Shown: piece after piece, positions 8,439-17,084 of the stretch
How positions within the stretch are numbered: position 1 is the first letter of the stretch
Layout of the letters: every line of letters begins with the position of its first letter
Assembly: GCA_017454905.1 (NCBI GenBank)
Contig: JAFTCB010000028.1
Span: 19,481-83,480, forward strand
Direction of reading: 5' to 3'
DNA length: 64,000 nt
Origin: Bacteroidales bacterium
GTDB lineage: Bacteria; Bacteroidota; Bacteroidia; Bacteroidales; UBA932
Position numbers and translations under genes: made by a program
Notes under the pieces: model-generated
What the model was told of the DNA's origin: nothing
The model's database searches: none
Seen by the model: the letters and a program-made list of their open reading frames with translations, nothing else

Positions 8439-11400
8439 AGAATATAACGGCCTGGACTTGGTTTCCGTGGGGGAAGAAGTGCTGCAGCGGTGGCGCAAGA
8501 ACCATGCATTCGAGAAATCGCTCGAGCTGCGTGAAGGTGCTCCCGAGTTCATTTTCTTCGAAGGACCTCCCTCCGCCAACGGAATGCCGGGCATCCATCA
8601 CGTGATGGCACGCTCCATCAAGGATGCCATCTGCCGTTATAAGACGCAGTCCGGTTTCAAGGTCCGCCGCCGCGCGGGCTGGGATACGCACGGTCTCCCC
8701 GTCGAGCTGGGTGTCGAGAAGAAACTCGGTATCACCAAAGAGGATATCGGCACCAAAATCTCCGTGGAAGACTACAACCGGACCTGCCGCGAGGAAGTTA
8801 TGAAATATACGGCCGAATGGCGCAACCTCACCGAGCGCGTCGGCTACTGGGTGGATATGGACGATCCATATATCACCTATGACAACCGCTATATCGAGAC
8901 GCTGTGGTACCTGCTCAAGGACATTTACGGCAAGGGCCTGCTCTACAAGGGCAAGAGCATCCAGCCGTATTCCCCGGCCGCAGGCACGGGCCTGAGCACG
9001 CACGAGCTCAACCAGCCGGGCTGCTACCGCGATGTCAAGGATACCACCTGTACGGTGCAGTTCAAGGTCTGCGGCGAGGAGGATCTCTATTTCCTGGCCT
9101 GGACCACGACCCCGTGGACCCTCCCTTCCAACACGGCCCTCTGCGTCGGCCCCAATATCGACTATGTCAAGGTCCGCTCCGCGAATCCCTATACCGGCAC
9201 CCCTGCGACCTACATCGTCGCCGAGGCGCTCGTCGGCACCCTCTTCAACGGCAAGGTCCCCTTCGAGGTCCTGCCCGGAAGCGTCAAGGGCCGCGACCTG
9301 GCCGGGATGCGCTATGAGCAGCTGATCCCGTGGTTCCGTCCCGACGGTGACGCCTTCCGCGTCATCACCGGCGACTACGTGAGCACGGAAGAGGGAACGG
9401 GCATCGTCCACATCGCCCCGACTTTCGGCGCGGACGACGCCAAGGTGGGACGTGCCGCCGGCATCGCCGCCCTGCAGGTCATCGACAAGAACGGTGACCC
9501 CCAGGCGCAGGTGGACCTCCAGGGCCGCTTCTTCCGCCTGGAAGACCTGGACCCGGACTACGTCGCCACCCATGTCAGCCCGGACTACCGGGAATGGGCC
9601 GGGCGCTATGTCAAGAACGCTTACGACAGCACGCTCGCACCGGACGCGCCGACCCTCGACGTGGACCTCTGCGTGATGCTCAAGGCCGCCGGCAAGGCCT
9701 TCAAGATCGAGAAGCACGTGCACTCTTACCCGCACTGCTGGCGCACGGACAAGCCGGTGCTCTACTACCCGCTTGACAGCTGGTTCATCAAGACCACGGC
9801 CGTCCGCGAGCAGATGATGGAGCTCAACGGGCAGATCACCTGGAAGCCGGAATCCACCGGCACAGGCCGTTTTGGCAAATGGCTGGAGAACATCCAGGAC
9901 TGGAACCTCAGCCGCAGCCGCTACTGGGGCACTCCGCTCCCGATCTGGCGGACCGAAGACGGCAAGGAAGAAATCTGCATCGGCAGCGTGAAGGAACTCT
10001 TCGCCGGGATCGACAAGGCGGTTGCCGCCGGATTCATGGCGTCCAACCCGCTGCGCGACCTCGGCTTCGATCCGGACGACATGTCCAAGGAGAACTATGA
10101 CAAGATCGACCTCCACCGTCCGTACGTGGACCAGATCTTCCTTGTCAGCCCTTCCGGCCGGAAGATGACCCGCGAGACCGACCTGATCGACGTGTGGTTC
10201 GACTCCGGCGCCATGCCGTATGCCCAGACCGGGCTGCGCGGGCTCGACACGCCGGACTTCGGCAGCACGGCCGACTTCATCGCCGAAGGCGTGGACCAGA
10301 CGCGCGGCTGGTTCTACACCCTGCACGCCATCCACACCATGGTCAGCGGCACGCCCGCGTTCAAGCGCGTGATCTCCAACGGCCTCGTGCTGGACAAGAA
10401 GGGGGAGAAGATGAGCAAGCGCCTGGGCAATGCCGTGGATCCTTTCCAGGCGATGGACAAATACGGCGCCGACGCACTCCGCTGGTACATGATGACCAAC
10501 GCCCAGCCCTGGGACAACCTCAAGTTCGACGAGGCGGGCGTGGAAGAGGTGCGCCGCAAGTTCTTCGGCACCCTGTACAATTCCTACTCCGTCTTTGCGC
10601 TGTATGCCAACATCGACGGATTCGACCCTTCCGCCGAAGCCGTCCCCGTCGGGCACCGTCCGATGTTCGACCGCTGGATCATCAGCCGGCTCAATACCCT
10701 CGTCCGGGGGGTGGTCTCCGCCTACGAAGACTACGACATCACGACGGCGGGCCGTCTGGTCCAGGATTTCGTCTGCGACGACCTGAGCAACTGGTATATC
10801 CGCCTCAACAAGAAGCGCCTGTGGGGCGCCGGGATGAGCGAAGACAAACTCTCCGCCTACCAGACGCTGTACGAAGTGCTCAAGGGCGTGGCCCTGCTGG
10901 GCGCGCCGGTCGCTCCGTTCTTCATGGAGCGTCTCTGGCTGGACCTGGTCCCGGGCGCGGACTCCGTGCACTACTGCCCGATGCCCGCTTACGACGCCAC
11001 CCTGGTGGACGGGGAACTCGAGGAGAGCATGGGCTTCGCCCAGAAGGCTTCCTCGATGGTCCTGGCCTTGCGCAAGAAGGTCGGCATCAATGTCCGCAAG
11101 CCGCTTGCCAAGGTGCTCGTGCCGGTGATGGACGACACGGTCAAGGAGCACATCCAGCGCGTCAGCGACATCTTCCTGACCGAAGTCAATGTCAAGGAAA
11201 TCGAGTTCCTGCATGACACGACGGGCATCATCACCAAGAAGATCAAGCCCAACTTCAAGACGCTCGGCAAGATCTACGGCAAGCAGATGAAGGAAATCGC
11301 CGCGGCGTTCGGACAGCTCTCCCAGGAGGAGATCTCCGCCATCGAGCGCTCCGAGGATACCTATGTGCTTGCGCTCCCGTCCGGCGACGTCACCCTCTCC

Positions 11401-11784
11401 AAGGGAGATTACGAGATCCATTCCGAGGACATGCCCGGCTGGCTGGTCGCCACCGAAGGCACCCTGACCGTTGCGCTGGACATCGTCCAGACGCCGGAAC
11501 TCCTGCGCGAAGGCAACGCGCGCGAACTGATCCATCCGGTCCAGACCCTCCGCAAGGAAAGCGGATTCGAGGTGACGGACCGCATCCATACGGTCATCTA
11601 TGCGGACGGCCCGGCCGCCGGTGAGATCGGCGCCGCCCTGTCCGAATACGCAGACTATATCTCCGCCCAGACGCTCTCGCTTTCGCTGGAGCTGAAGCCG
11701 CTCTCCGAAGCTCCGGAAGGCGCCGCTCCCGTCGAATGGGGCGATGGCACGATCCGCATCCAAGTTACGAAACACACTAGCTAA
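8428..11784 (+). CDS. ileS: Isoleucyl-tRNA synthetase
   Basis: This class I synthetase charges tRNA-Ile. The 1118-aa length fits the long eukaryote-like/Bacteroidota IleRS type. The HIGH-equivalent is GIHHV in FFEGPPSANGMPGIHHV. The editing (CP1) domain includes FLAWTTTPWTLPSNTALCVGP. The KMSKR loop is present as KGEKMSKRLGNAVDP. The C-terminal anticodon-binding region includes LSNWYIRLNKKRLWG. It has its own promoter, and a DksA-like gene follows 13 bp downstream, then lspA: an order common in Bacteroidota. Confidence 0.98.
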   Translation: MIFKEYNGLDLVSVGEEVLQRWRKNHAFEKSLELREGAPEFIFFEGPPSANGMPGIHHVMARSIKDAICRYKTQSGFKVRRRAGWDTHGLPVELGVEKKLGITKEDIGTKISVEDYNRTCREEVMKYTAEWRNLTERVGYWVDMDDPYITYDNRYIETLWYLLKDIYGKGLLYKGKSIQPYSPAAGTGLSTHELNQPGCYRDVKDTTCTVQFKVCGEEDLYFLAWTTTPWTLPSNTALCVGPNIDYVKVRSANPYTGTPATYIVAEALVGTLFNGKVPFEVLPGSVKGRDLAGMRYEQLIPWFRPDGDAFRVITGDYVSTEEGTGIVHIAPTFGADDAKVGRAAGIAALQVIDKNGDPQAQVDLQGRFFRLEDLDPDYVATHVSPDYREWAGRYVKNAYDSTLAPDAPTLDVDLCVMLKAAGKAFKIEKHVHSYPHCWRTDKPVLYYPLDSWFIKTTAVREQMMELNGQITWKPESTGTGRFGKWLENIQDWNLSRSRYWGTPLPIWRTEDGKEEICIGSVKELFAGIDKAVAAGFMASNPLRDLGFDPDDMSKENYDKIDLHRPYVDQIFLVSPSGRKMTRETDLIDVWFDSGAMPYAQTGLRGLDTPDFGSTADFIAEGVDQTRGWFYTLHAIHTMVSGTPAFKRVISNGLVLDKKGEKMSKRLGNAVDPFQAMDKYGADALRWYMMTNAQPWDNLKFDEAGVEEVRRKFFGTLYNSYSVFALYANIDGFDPSAEAVPVGHRPMFDRWIISRLNTLVRGVVSAYEDYDITTAGRLVQDFVCDDLSNWYIRLNKKRLWGAGMSEDKLSAYQTLYEVLKGVALLGAPVAPFFMERLWLDLVPGADSVHYCPMPAYDATLVDGELEESMGFAQKASSMVLALRKKVGINVRKPLAKVLVPVMDDTVKEHIQRVSDIFLTEVNVKEIEFLHDTTGIITKKIKPNFKTLGKIYGKQMKEIAAAFGQLSQEEISAIERSEDTYVLALPSGDVTLSKGDYEIHSEDMPGWLVATEGTLTVALDIVQTPELLREGNARELIHPVQTLRKESGFEVTDRIHTVIYADGPAAGEIGAALSEYADYISAQTLSLSLELKPLSEAPEGAAPVEWGDGTIRIQVTKHTS

Positions 11785-11797
11785 CCTTTCATAGAAA

Positions 11798-12196
11798 ATG
11801 GCAGAAAACAAACCCCGCTATTCAGATGCAGAACTCGCCGAGTTCAAGGCGATTATCGAAGAAAAACTCGCCAAGGCCAAAGCCGAGTACAACACGCTCC
11901 GGCAGGTCGTGATGCACAACGGCACCAATGACATTGAAGATACGACTCCCTCTTTCCGTACGGTCGAGGATGACGGCGCTTTCCAACTCTCCAAGGAGGA
12001 GGCCAGCCAGATGGCCCAGCGCCAGTACAAGTTCATCCAGAACCTGGAAGCAGCCCTGATCCGTATCGAGAACAAGACCTACGGCATTTGCCGCGTGACC
12101 GGCAAACTGATCCCCAAGGAGCGGCTCCGCCTGGTGCCGCACGCCACGCTGACTGTTGAGGCCAAGGAAATGCTCGCCAAGCAAGGGAAGAACTAG
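11798..12196 (+). CDS. TraR/DksA family protein with reduced zinc finger
   Basis: This 132-aa protein has an N-terminal helical hairpin (residues ~8-100) and a short C-terminal segment YGICRVTGKLIPKERLRLVPHATL. DksA-type proteins enter the RNA polymerase secondary channel and modulate initiation with ppGpp. Only one of the four zinc-finger cysteines is present. I believe this single-Cys form is usual in Bacteroidota homologues, so it need not be decay. Whether it responds to ppGpp is not known. It lies between ileS and lspA with a one-base gap to lspA, so it is probably co-transcribed. Confidence 0.9.
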   Translation: MAENKPRYSDAELAEFKAIIEEKLAKAKAEYNTLRQVVMHNGTNDIEDTTPSFRTVEDDGAFQLSKEEASQMAQRQYKFIQNLEAALIRIENKTYGICRVTGKLIPKERLRLVPHATLTVEAKEMLAKQGKN

Positions 12197-12197
12197 C

Positions 12198-12758
12198 ATG
12201 AAACTTTCCCAGGGCAAACGGCTCCTGCTGCTTGGCGTCTTGCTTGTCGTCATCGACCAGGTGATCAAGTACCTGGTCAAGATGAACATGGACCTGGGAC
12301 AGCAGATCTACGTGATCGGGCAGTGGTTCCGCCTCTGCTTCGTGGAGAATGAGGGGATGGCGTTCGGGATGGCCTTCGGAGGCCAGGTCGGCAAGTTCCT
12401 GCTCTCCCTCTTCCGTATCGTGCTGAGCGGCTTCCTGATCTGGTGGATCCATTCTTTGATCAAGAAGGGAACGGCTCCCAAGGGCGTGCTGGTCGGCTTG
12501 ACGCTGATCACGGCCGGGGCCATCGGCAATATCATCGACTGTCTGTTCTACGGCTTGATCTGGGATTATGCTCCCTTCATGTTCGGCAAGGTCGTGGACA
12601 TGTTCTTCTTCCCGATCATCCGGCAGGGCGAGCGCGTGATCTTCTTCAGTCCGGTCTTCAATTTCGCGGACTCGTGCGTCACGGTCGGGGCCTTCTACCT
12701 GGCCCTCTTCCAATGGAAGTTCTTCGCGAAGGATGAAGAAAAGAAAAAAGCGCAGTAG
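12198..12758 (+). CDS. lspA: Lipoprotein signal peptidase (signal peptidase II)
   Basis: LspA is the inner-membrane aspartyl protease that cleaves prolipoproteins before the lipobox cysteine; the window encodes many such substrates. Four helices are visible. The catalytic Asp residues lie in GNIIDCLFYG and FNFADSCVT, and the conserved Asn is in VENEGMAFGM. I chose ATG 12198, immediately after the stop of the upstream gene, over an upstream ATG at 12156 inside that gene. The 186 aa and the insertion between the catalytic helices are typical of Bacteroidota. Its stop codon lies within the terminator hairpin. Confidence 0.95.
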   Translation: MKLSQGKRLLLLGVLLVVIDQVIKYLVKMNMDLGQQIYVIGQWFRLCFVENEGMAFGMAFGGQVGKFLLSLFRIVLSGFLIWWIHSLIKKGTAPKGVLVGLTLITAGAIGNIIDCLFYGLIWDYAPFMFGKVVDMFFFPIIRQGERVIFFSPVFNFADSCVTVGAFYLALFQWKFFAKDEEKKKAQ

Positions 12759-12778
12759 TTCTCTACTGCGCTTTTTTT
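12744..12778. terminator. Bidirectional intrinsic terminator
   Basis: AAAAAAGCGCAGTAG and CTACTGCGCTTTTTT pair perfectly around TTCT, with T runs on both strands. It ends the ileS-lspA unit and, in reverse, the tRNA-Ser transcript. Confidence 0.88.
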
Positions 12779-12786
12779 GTGTTCCG

Positions 12787-12871
12787 CGGAGGCGGAGGGA
12801 TTCGAACCCCCGGAACGTCGCCGTTCAACAGTTTTCAAGACTGCCGCCATCGACCACTCGGCCACACCTCC
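12787..12871 (-). tRNA. tRNA-Ser (anticodon UGA)
   Basis: The 85-nt class II tRNA has acceptor arms GGAGGTG/CGCCTCC, an anticodon loop CTTGAAA (anticodon TGA), a long variable arm and the T-loop TTCGAAT. The 3' CCA is not encoded. It lies downstream of the phosphatase gene on the same strand and upstream of a bidirectional terminator. Confidence 0.95.
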
Positions 12872-12916
12872 TCAAAGGGAGTGCAAAGTTAGTCAAAATC
12901 CGCGATTTCCAAAAAC

Positions 12917-14998
12917 CTATGCGTTGATTCTCTTTGTCAGGTGCAGGACGTTCTTGCCCTCCGCACGCTCATAGTAGACATTGTCCATGATGTTGCGGAC
13001 CAGGTAGAAGCCCAGGCCGCCGATATTCTTCTCTTCGAGCGGCTGGTTGATATCCACGTCCTCGATCTGGGTCGGGTCGAACGGCACGCCGGCATCGGTG
13101 ATGATGAAGTGGACGGTGCTGTCGCGGAGGATGGCCTCGACGTCCACGGTGCCCTCGGTTCCTTCCGGATACGCATAGAGGATGGCATTGACCACGGCTT
13201 CCTCCAGGGCGAGGTTGAGGTTCATCGCCATCGCCTGGCTGATGCCCGTCTCGTGGGCGATGTCTTCGATGAAATCCGCCAGCTGCGGGATCTCCTTGAT
13301 ATCGTTCTGCAGTGACAGGTGGAGGTCCTTGCGGTCGCCCGCGTAACCCAGGTACTTGATGCAGAGCATGGTCAGGTCGTCACTCTGCGGGGCTTCCTGG
13401 ACATGCTGGTGCACGGATTCGATGACGCTTGCAACCTGCTCTTTGGCGCTCAGGGCCGCAATCTGCCGGGTGGCATCCTCCAGCTGCTGGTCGCCGAACA
13501 GTTCCTTCCGGACATTCTCCGCTTCGGTAAGGCCGTCCGTGAAGAGGAACAGCGAACTGTCTTGCGGGATGAAGTGCTCCTGGGTGGAGAATTTGATCCC
13601 GTCGATGACGCCCAGCGGCACGTTGGCATCCACGTCCAGCGGCCGGGAATCGCCTTCGGTCAGCAGCAGGGGGGCGTTGTGCCCGGCATTGCTGTAGCGC
13701 AACTGGCCGTTGTGCAGGTCCAGGATACCCATGAAGAAGGTGACGAACATGTTGGTCTCGTTGCCTTCGGATAGGGCGTCGTTGATGTGGGTGACGATGC
13801 GTCCGGGATTGGACTCATGCGCAGCGGTGCTGCGGAACAGGCTGCGGGTGACCGCCATCACGAGCGAGGCGGGGATACCCTTGCCGGAGACGTCGCCGAT
13901 GCAGAAGAAGAGGCGGTTGTCTCTCAGGAAGAAGTCGAACAGGTCGCCGCCGACTTCCTTGGCGGGCGTCAGGGAGCCGTACAGGTCGAGGTCGGCACGG
14001 TCCGGCGGCGTCGGGAAGGTCTTCGGGAGCATCGCCATCTGGATGGCGCTGGCGATTTTGAGCTCGCCTTCGATTTTCTCCTTGGAGTCATTGGCGTCCT
14101 TGAGCCGGCGCAGGTGGAGGGCCGACCGCCAGATGATCAGGATGAGCAGCAGCAGGCCGACGATCTGCATCAGGGCGACGATCCCGCCGATCTTCTTGGC
14201 GTGGCGCAGGACTTCCTCTTCGGGGATGACGATGGACATCTTCCAGCCGGTCTTGTCCATCAGGGTATCATAGCGCAGGACGTTCGGGATGGCGAGCGTC
14301 TCGGCCGGACAGGCCATCATCGTGCCTTTCCGGCTGGTGAGGGTGCTGTAGGAATCCGGATACAGTTCGATGCCTGTGATCAGTTCGGTCAGCCAGGCGA
14401 GGGAGACATCGGCGGCCATGGCTCCGATGACGGCCCCGGAGGCGTCCCGCAGCGGCGTGGCGAAGGTGACGACCATCGTGCGGCCGCCGTCCTCGTCGTA
14501 GTAGGGCTCGCTCCAGAAATCCTGGCCGGTCTGTGTGACGGCCGTGAACCAGTCCGACTTGAGATAATCATGGCTTTCGGATCCGAGGACCAGTTCTTCA
14601 TATCCGTTCGTCCGCCGTGCGAGGATGGGCTCGAACCAGCGCCCTTTTTCCGGATAAAAGTCCGGTACGAATGCCGCAAAACCGTCCAGCACATGGGGAT
14701 TGCTGTCCATCATCCGGCGGAAGACTTCGGAGAACTCCTCCGGCTTGTCCAGCATGCCTTCGAGGATCCAGGCGGTATTGACGGTGGCGGACTCGACGGA
14801 ACCGGTGATCTTCTCGATCTGCAGCTTGCTGACGGCGAGTTCGCTCTCGGCCCGGCGGTTCGCTTCTTCGCGCAGGCCTTTCTTGGTGAAATGATATTGC
14901 AGGATGGAAGTGGCTTCCAGCAGTACGGCGGCCGTGACGAGCAGGGTGAGGCCCTGCAGGGCATAGACGCGGCGGAAAGTATCTTTGATTGAGGCCAT
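12917..14998 (-). CDS. Membrane sensor SpoIIE/RsbU-type PP2C phosphatase with C-terminal HATPase
   Basis: The 693-aa protein has a transmembrane helix (~12-32), a periplasmic Cache-like sensor (~35-255, with YYDEDGGRTMVVTFATPL) and a second helix (~262-285). A SpoIIE-type PP2C domain follows (~320-540: GDLFDFF, IGDVSGKGIPASLVMAV, NAGHNAPLLL, LFTDGLTEA). The C-terminus is an RsbW-like HATPase (~560-690) with NLNLALEEAVVNAI. Family logic is an extracytoplasmic signal controlling dephosphorylation of an anti-sigma antagonist, with the kinase/anti-sigma-like module fused. No STAS-domain partner is encoded nearby. It is the last gene of the alarmone-type operon, 6 bp after the kinase-like gene. 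Ligand and target are unknown. Confidence 0.9.
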   Translation of the reverse strand: MASIKDTFRRVYALQGLTLLVTAAVLLEATSILQYHFTKKGLREEANRRAESELAVSKLQIEKITGSVESATVNTAWILEGMLDKPEEFSEVFRRMMDSNPHVLDGFAAFVPDFYPEKGRWFEPILARRTNGYEELVLGSESHDYLKSDWFTAVTQTGQDFWSEPYYDEDGGRTMVVTFATPLRDASGAVIGAMAADVSLAWLTELITGIELYPDSYSTLTSRKGTMMACPAETLAIPNVLRYDTLMDKTGWKMSIVIPEEEVLRHAKKIGGIVALMQIVGLLLLILIIWRSALHLRRLKDANDSKEKIEGELKIASAIQMAMLPKTFPTPPDRADLDLYGSLTPAKEVGGDLFDFFLRDNRLFFCIGDVSGKGIPASLVMAVTRSLFRSTAAHESNPGRIVTHINDALSEGNETNMFVTFFMGILDLHNGQLRYSNAGHNAPLLLTEGDSRPLDVDANVPLGVIDGIKFSTQEHFIPQDSSLFLFTDGLTEAENVRKELFGDQQLEDATRQIAALSAKEQVASVIESVHQHVQEAPQSDDLTMLCIKYLGYAGDRKDLHLSLQNDIKEIPQLADFIEDIAHETGISQAMAMNLNLALEEAVVNAILYAYPEGTEGTVDVEAILRDSTVHFIITDAGVPFDPTQIEDVDINQPLEEKNIGGLGFYLVRNIMDNVYYERAEGKNVLHLTKRINA

Positions 14999-15004
14999 TG
15001 TATG

Positions 15005-15847
15005 TTATTTGAGGATGGGGTCGAGCGCGACGCGGAATTCGGGCATCGGGCACCGGGTGTCCCGCTCGACGATCAGGGTTTTGAGGCCGGCATACAGCCG
15101 GACTTCCGCTTCCAGGGCTTCCAGGTCGGCATCCGGGCCGAAATATGCCGGGGCGAACGCCTTCCAGAAAGCGCGGGCGGTGTCCTTCTCCATGTGGAAG
15201 ACCTCGCGGATGAAGTCGTCCCCGCTGAGGTTGCAGCAGAGATAGACCATGCCGAGGTCGAACATCGGATAGCCGTAGCAGAAGTCGCCCAGGTCGATGA
15301 AATAGCGCTTCCCGCCGGCGAAGATGGCATTGCTGTACTGCAGGTCGCCATGGATGGCGGTGTCCGCATCCGGCGCCTGCCGGATGAACGCGGCGAGTTT
15401 CTCTTTCTCTTCGGGGGTGAAGAAGGGATTCTGCTCCAGCAGGCGGAAGTACCGGTCCTTGACGTTCTCGAACAGGGCGGTGTCCACGCGGGTGGCGTGC
15501 AGCTGGCGGCACATCTGTGCGAACTCGGCGGCGTATTCCGCTACGCGGGAAGGGTCGTCCCCGACGGCGCGGGAAAAGGACTTCTTACCGGAGATGCGGC
15601 GGAAGCGGATGCCGATACGCTCCCCGTCCGTGACCAGTTCGCCGGGTTCGGGGGTGGGGATGCCTATGGCATAGACCTTCTGCGCGACAAGCAGCTCGTC
15701 CAGCGCCTGTTCCCCCTTGCCGGGGTTGTAGAGCTTGATCATCACGTCCGGGTCGGACTTGTGGTTGTAGCTGCTGCCGTTGGCGCCTTCTCCGGCATAG
15801 TCGTAGTCGGCCAGGTCAATCCGGACCGGTTGGGGAGCTTCTTTCAT
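15005..15847 (-). CDS. Aminoglycoside-phosphotransferase-like kinase (TIGR02172-like)
   Basis: A 280-aa protein-kinase-fold phosphotransferase. The catalytic loop HGDLQYSN starts at His166 (Asp168), and the metal-binding motif IDLGDF has Asp185 and Asp188. The N-lobe has a Gly-rich GEGANGSSYNHK and MIKLY, giving the ATP-site lysine. It resembles the paralogous family TIGR02172, first noted in Fibrobacter; true antibiotic resistance is unlikely. The substrate could be a small molecule, a nucleotide or a protein. The ATG at 15847 sits two bases after the stop of the HD gene; a TTG at 15871 is the alternative. Position in the operon suggests a link to alarmone signalling. Confidence 0.82.
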   Translation of the reverse strand: MKEAPQPVRIDLADYDYAGEGANGSSYNHKSDPDVMIKLYNPGKGEQALDELLVAQKVYAIGIPTPEPGELVTDGERIGIRFRRISGKKSFSRAVGDDPSRVAEYAAEFAQMCRQLHATRVDTALFENVKDRYFRLLEQNPFFTPEEKEKLAAFIRQAPDADTAIHGDLQYSNAIFAGGKRYFIDLGDFCYGYPMFDLGMVYLCCNLSGDDFIREVFHMEKDTARAFWKAFAPAYFGPDADLEALEAEVRLYAGLKTLIVERDTRCPMPEFRVALDPILK

Positions 15848-15848
15848 A

Positions 15849-16427
15849 TCAATGCTTGAAAACTTGGTCAATCAGGTCCGAGAATTCACGGTAGGCGGCG
15901 GTGCCGGACAGCTCGGAGAGCGAGCCGGCCAGACCGCGGTAGTGCCATTCGTGCTCTTTCTTGTCTTTGGTGTGGAAGAGGTTCCAGATGGCGTCGCCGA
16001 TCTCTTCGTAGTCGCGTGCGATGGCGCGCATGTTGGAGAGCTTGTCTCCCAGGGCGACGATCTTGGAGTCATGCGGGGCCCGGGCCAGGCGGTCGATGGC
16101 GGCCTGCTTGCGGGCGTGCCAGGAAGCTTCTTCGGAGAGGTGCGCCATCGGGTCGTCGCTCTCCGCTGCGACCATCTCCGCAATCCGGTCGCCGAATTCC
16201 CGGCGGAGGTCCTCCACGGTCCGGTCCGTGTCTTCAATCACGTCGTGCAGGATGGCGGCTGCCAGGATCTCCGGGTCCGGCGTGATGGTGGCGACGATCG
16301 CCGCCGCTTCCATCGGGTGGAGGATGTAGGGGAATCCCTTGCCGCGCCGTTCGGTCCCGGCGTGCGCTTCGATCGCGTAGCGGGCGGCCCTGTCAAACAG
16401 GGCGGTATCCAGGGGTTTGTTGGCCAT
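15849..16427 (-). CDS. Stand-alone HD hydrolase of the SpoT/MESH1 type
   Basis: The 192-aa protein matches the hydrolase half of Rel/SpoT. It has AHAGTERRGKGFPYILHP (His22, His37), AILHDVIEDT (His61, Asp62, with Glu65-Asp66) and LGDKLSNM (Asp128, Asn132). These correspond to the Mn-binding and catalytic residues of (p)ppGpp 3'-pyrophosphohydrolases, and none is missing. There is no synthetase, TGS or ACT domain, so it would be a small alarmone hydrolase. Its start shares one base with the stop of the cytidylate-kinase-like gene. A synthetase gene lies in the same operon. Substrate specificity (ppGpp, pppGpp, ppApp or another nucleotide) cannot be read from sequence. Confidence 0.87.
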   Translation of the reverse strand: MANKPLDTALFDRAARYAIEAHAGTERRGKGFPYILHPMEAAAIVATITPDPEILAAAILHDVIEDTDRTVEDLRREFGDRIAEMVAAESDDPMAHLSEEASWHARKQAAIDRLARAPHDSKIVALGDKLSNMRAIARDYEEIGDAIWNLFHTKDKKEHEWHYRGLAGSLSELSGTAAYREFSDLIDQVFKH

Positions 16428-17083
16428 TACGCGTTGTGCTGGATGTATTTCAGGATGAGCTCGACGGCTTCGTCCTCGGAGAGGTTGTCGACGTTCAGGC
16501 TGAGATCATAGTTGCGGGCATCGTAGCGGGAGACGCCGGCATAGCGCTGGATGTAGTTGTCGCGGCCTTCTTCCACGGAGGCGATGACGGTGCGGGCCTC
16601 GGTCTCGCTGAGGTGCTGCTTGCGCATCACGCGCTCGACGCGGTGCTCCAGGGAGGCGTGGATGAAGATGTCCGTCCGGTTGGGGTGGTCCTTCAGCACG
16701 AAGAACCCGGAACGGCCGGCAATCACGCAGGATCCCTCCTCCGCGAGTTCGCGCAGGATCTCGGATTCGGCGGCGAAGATCTCATCGGAGGTCGTGTAAT
16801 GCGGGATGTCCGTCTCGCTGAAGGCCGCGCTCGTGCCGAACAGGGCGCCGGTCGTCGGGACGGGAGCGACCCGCTCGATGAAGTCGGAGAGCCAGTTCTT
16901 CTTTTTCGCCTTGATGTTCTCGATCTCGAAGGTAGTCAGGTTGAACTTCTCCATCAGGCTGTGGATCAGGGCCTTGTCGCAGTAGCGGACGCCGAGGCGC
17001 TCGGCTAGTTTCCGTCCGATGGTGCGGCCGCCGGAGCCCAGCTCGCGGCTGATGGTGATGATGAATTTCTGTTGCGTGTCCAT
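16427..17083 (-). CDS. Cytidylate kinase-like family protein
   Basis: A 218-aa P-loop NTPase of the cytidylate-kinase-like family (PF13189 type). The nucleotide-binding segment ISRELGSGGRTIG is at residues 11-23, with Arg20 where a classical Walker A lysine would sit, as is usual in this family. ERLGVRYCDKALI and a lid-like region with EARTVI and Arg residues follow. These proteins differ from housekeeping CMP kinase and have no settled substrate. The gene is embedded between the RelA/SpoT-type synthetase (1-bp gap) and the HD hydrolase (1-bp overlap), so a role in supplying or modifying a nucleotide for that pathway is plausible but inferred. Confidence 0.85.
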   Translation of the reverse strand: MDTQQKFIITISRELGSGGRTIGRKLAERLGVRYCDKALIHSLMEKFNLTTFEIENIKAKKKNWLSDFIERVAPVPTTGALFGTSAAFSETDIPHYTTSDEIFAAESEILRELAEEGSCVIAGRSGFFVLKDHPNRTDIFIHASLEHRVERVMRKQHLSETEARTVIASVEEGRDNYIQRYAGVSRYDARNYDLSLNVDNLSEDEAVELILKYIQHNA

Positions 17084-17084
17084 A

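Noticed and set aside
8398-11811. Very long minus-strand open frame (1137 codons) opposite ileS
   Set aside because: It is the antisense shadow of a highly conserved gene in GC-rich DNA; composition is Asp/Val/Gly/Arg-heavy with no family features.
11798-12196. DksA-like protein as a decayed zinc-finger gene
   Set aside because: The single-Cys C-terminus appears to be the usual form in Bacteroidota homologues, and the gene is intact and in its usual ileS-lspA context.
15005-15847. Aminoglycoside resistance gene
   Set aside because: The kinase motifs are generic to the APH fold; the gene sits in a signalling operon and resembles the TIGR02172 group rather than resistance enzymes.
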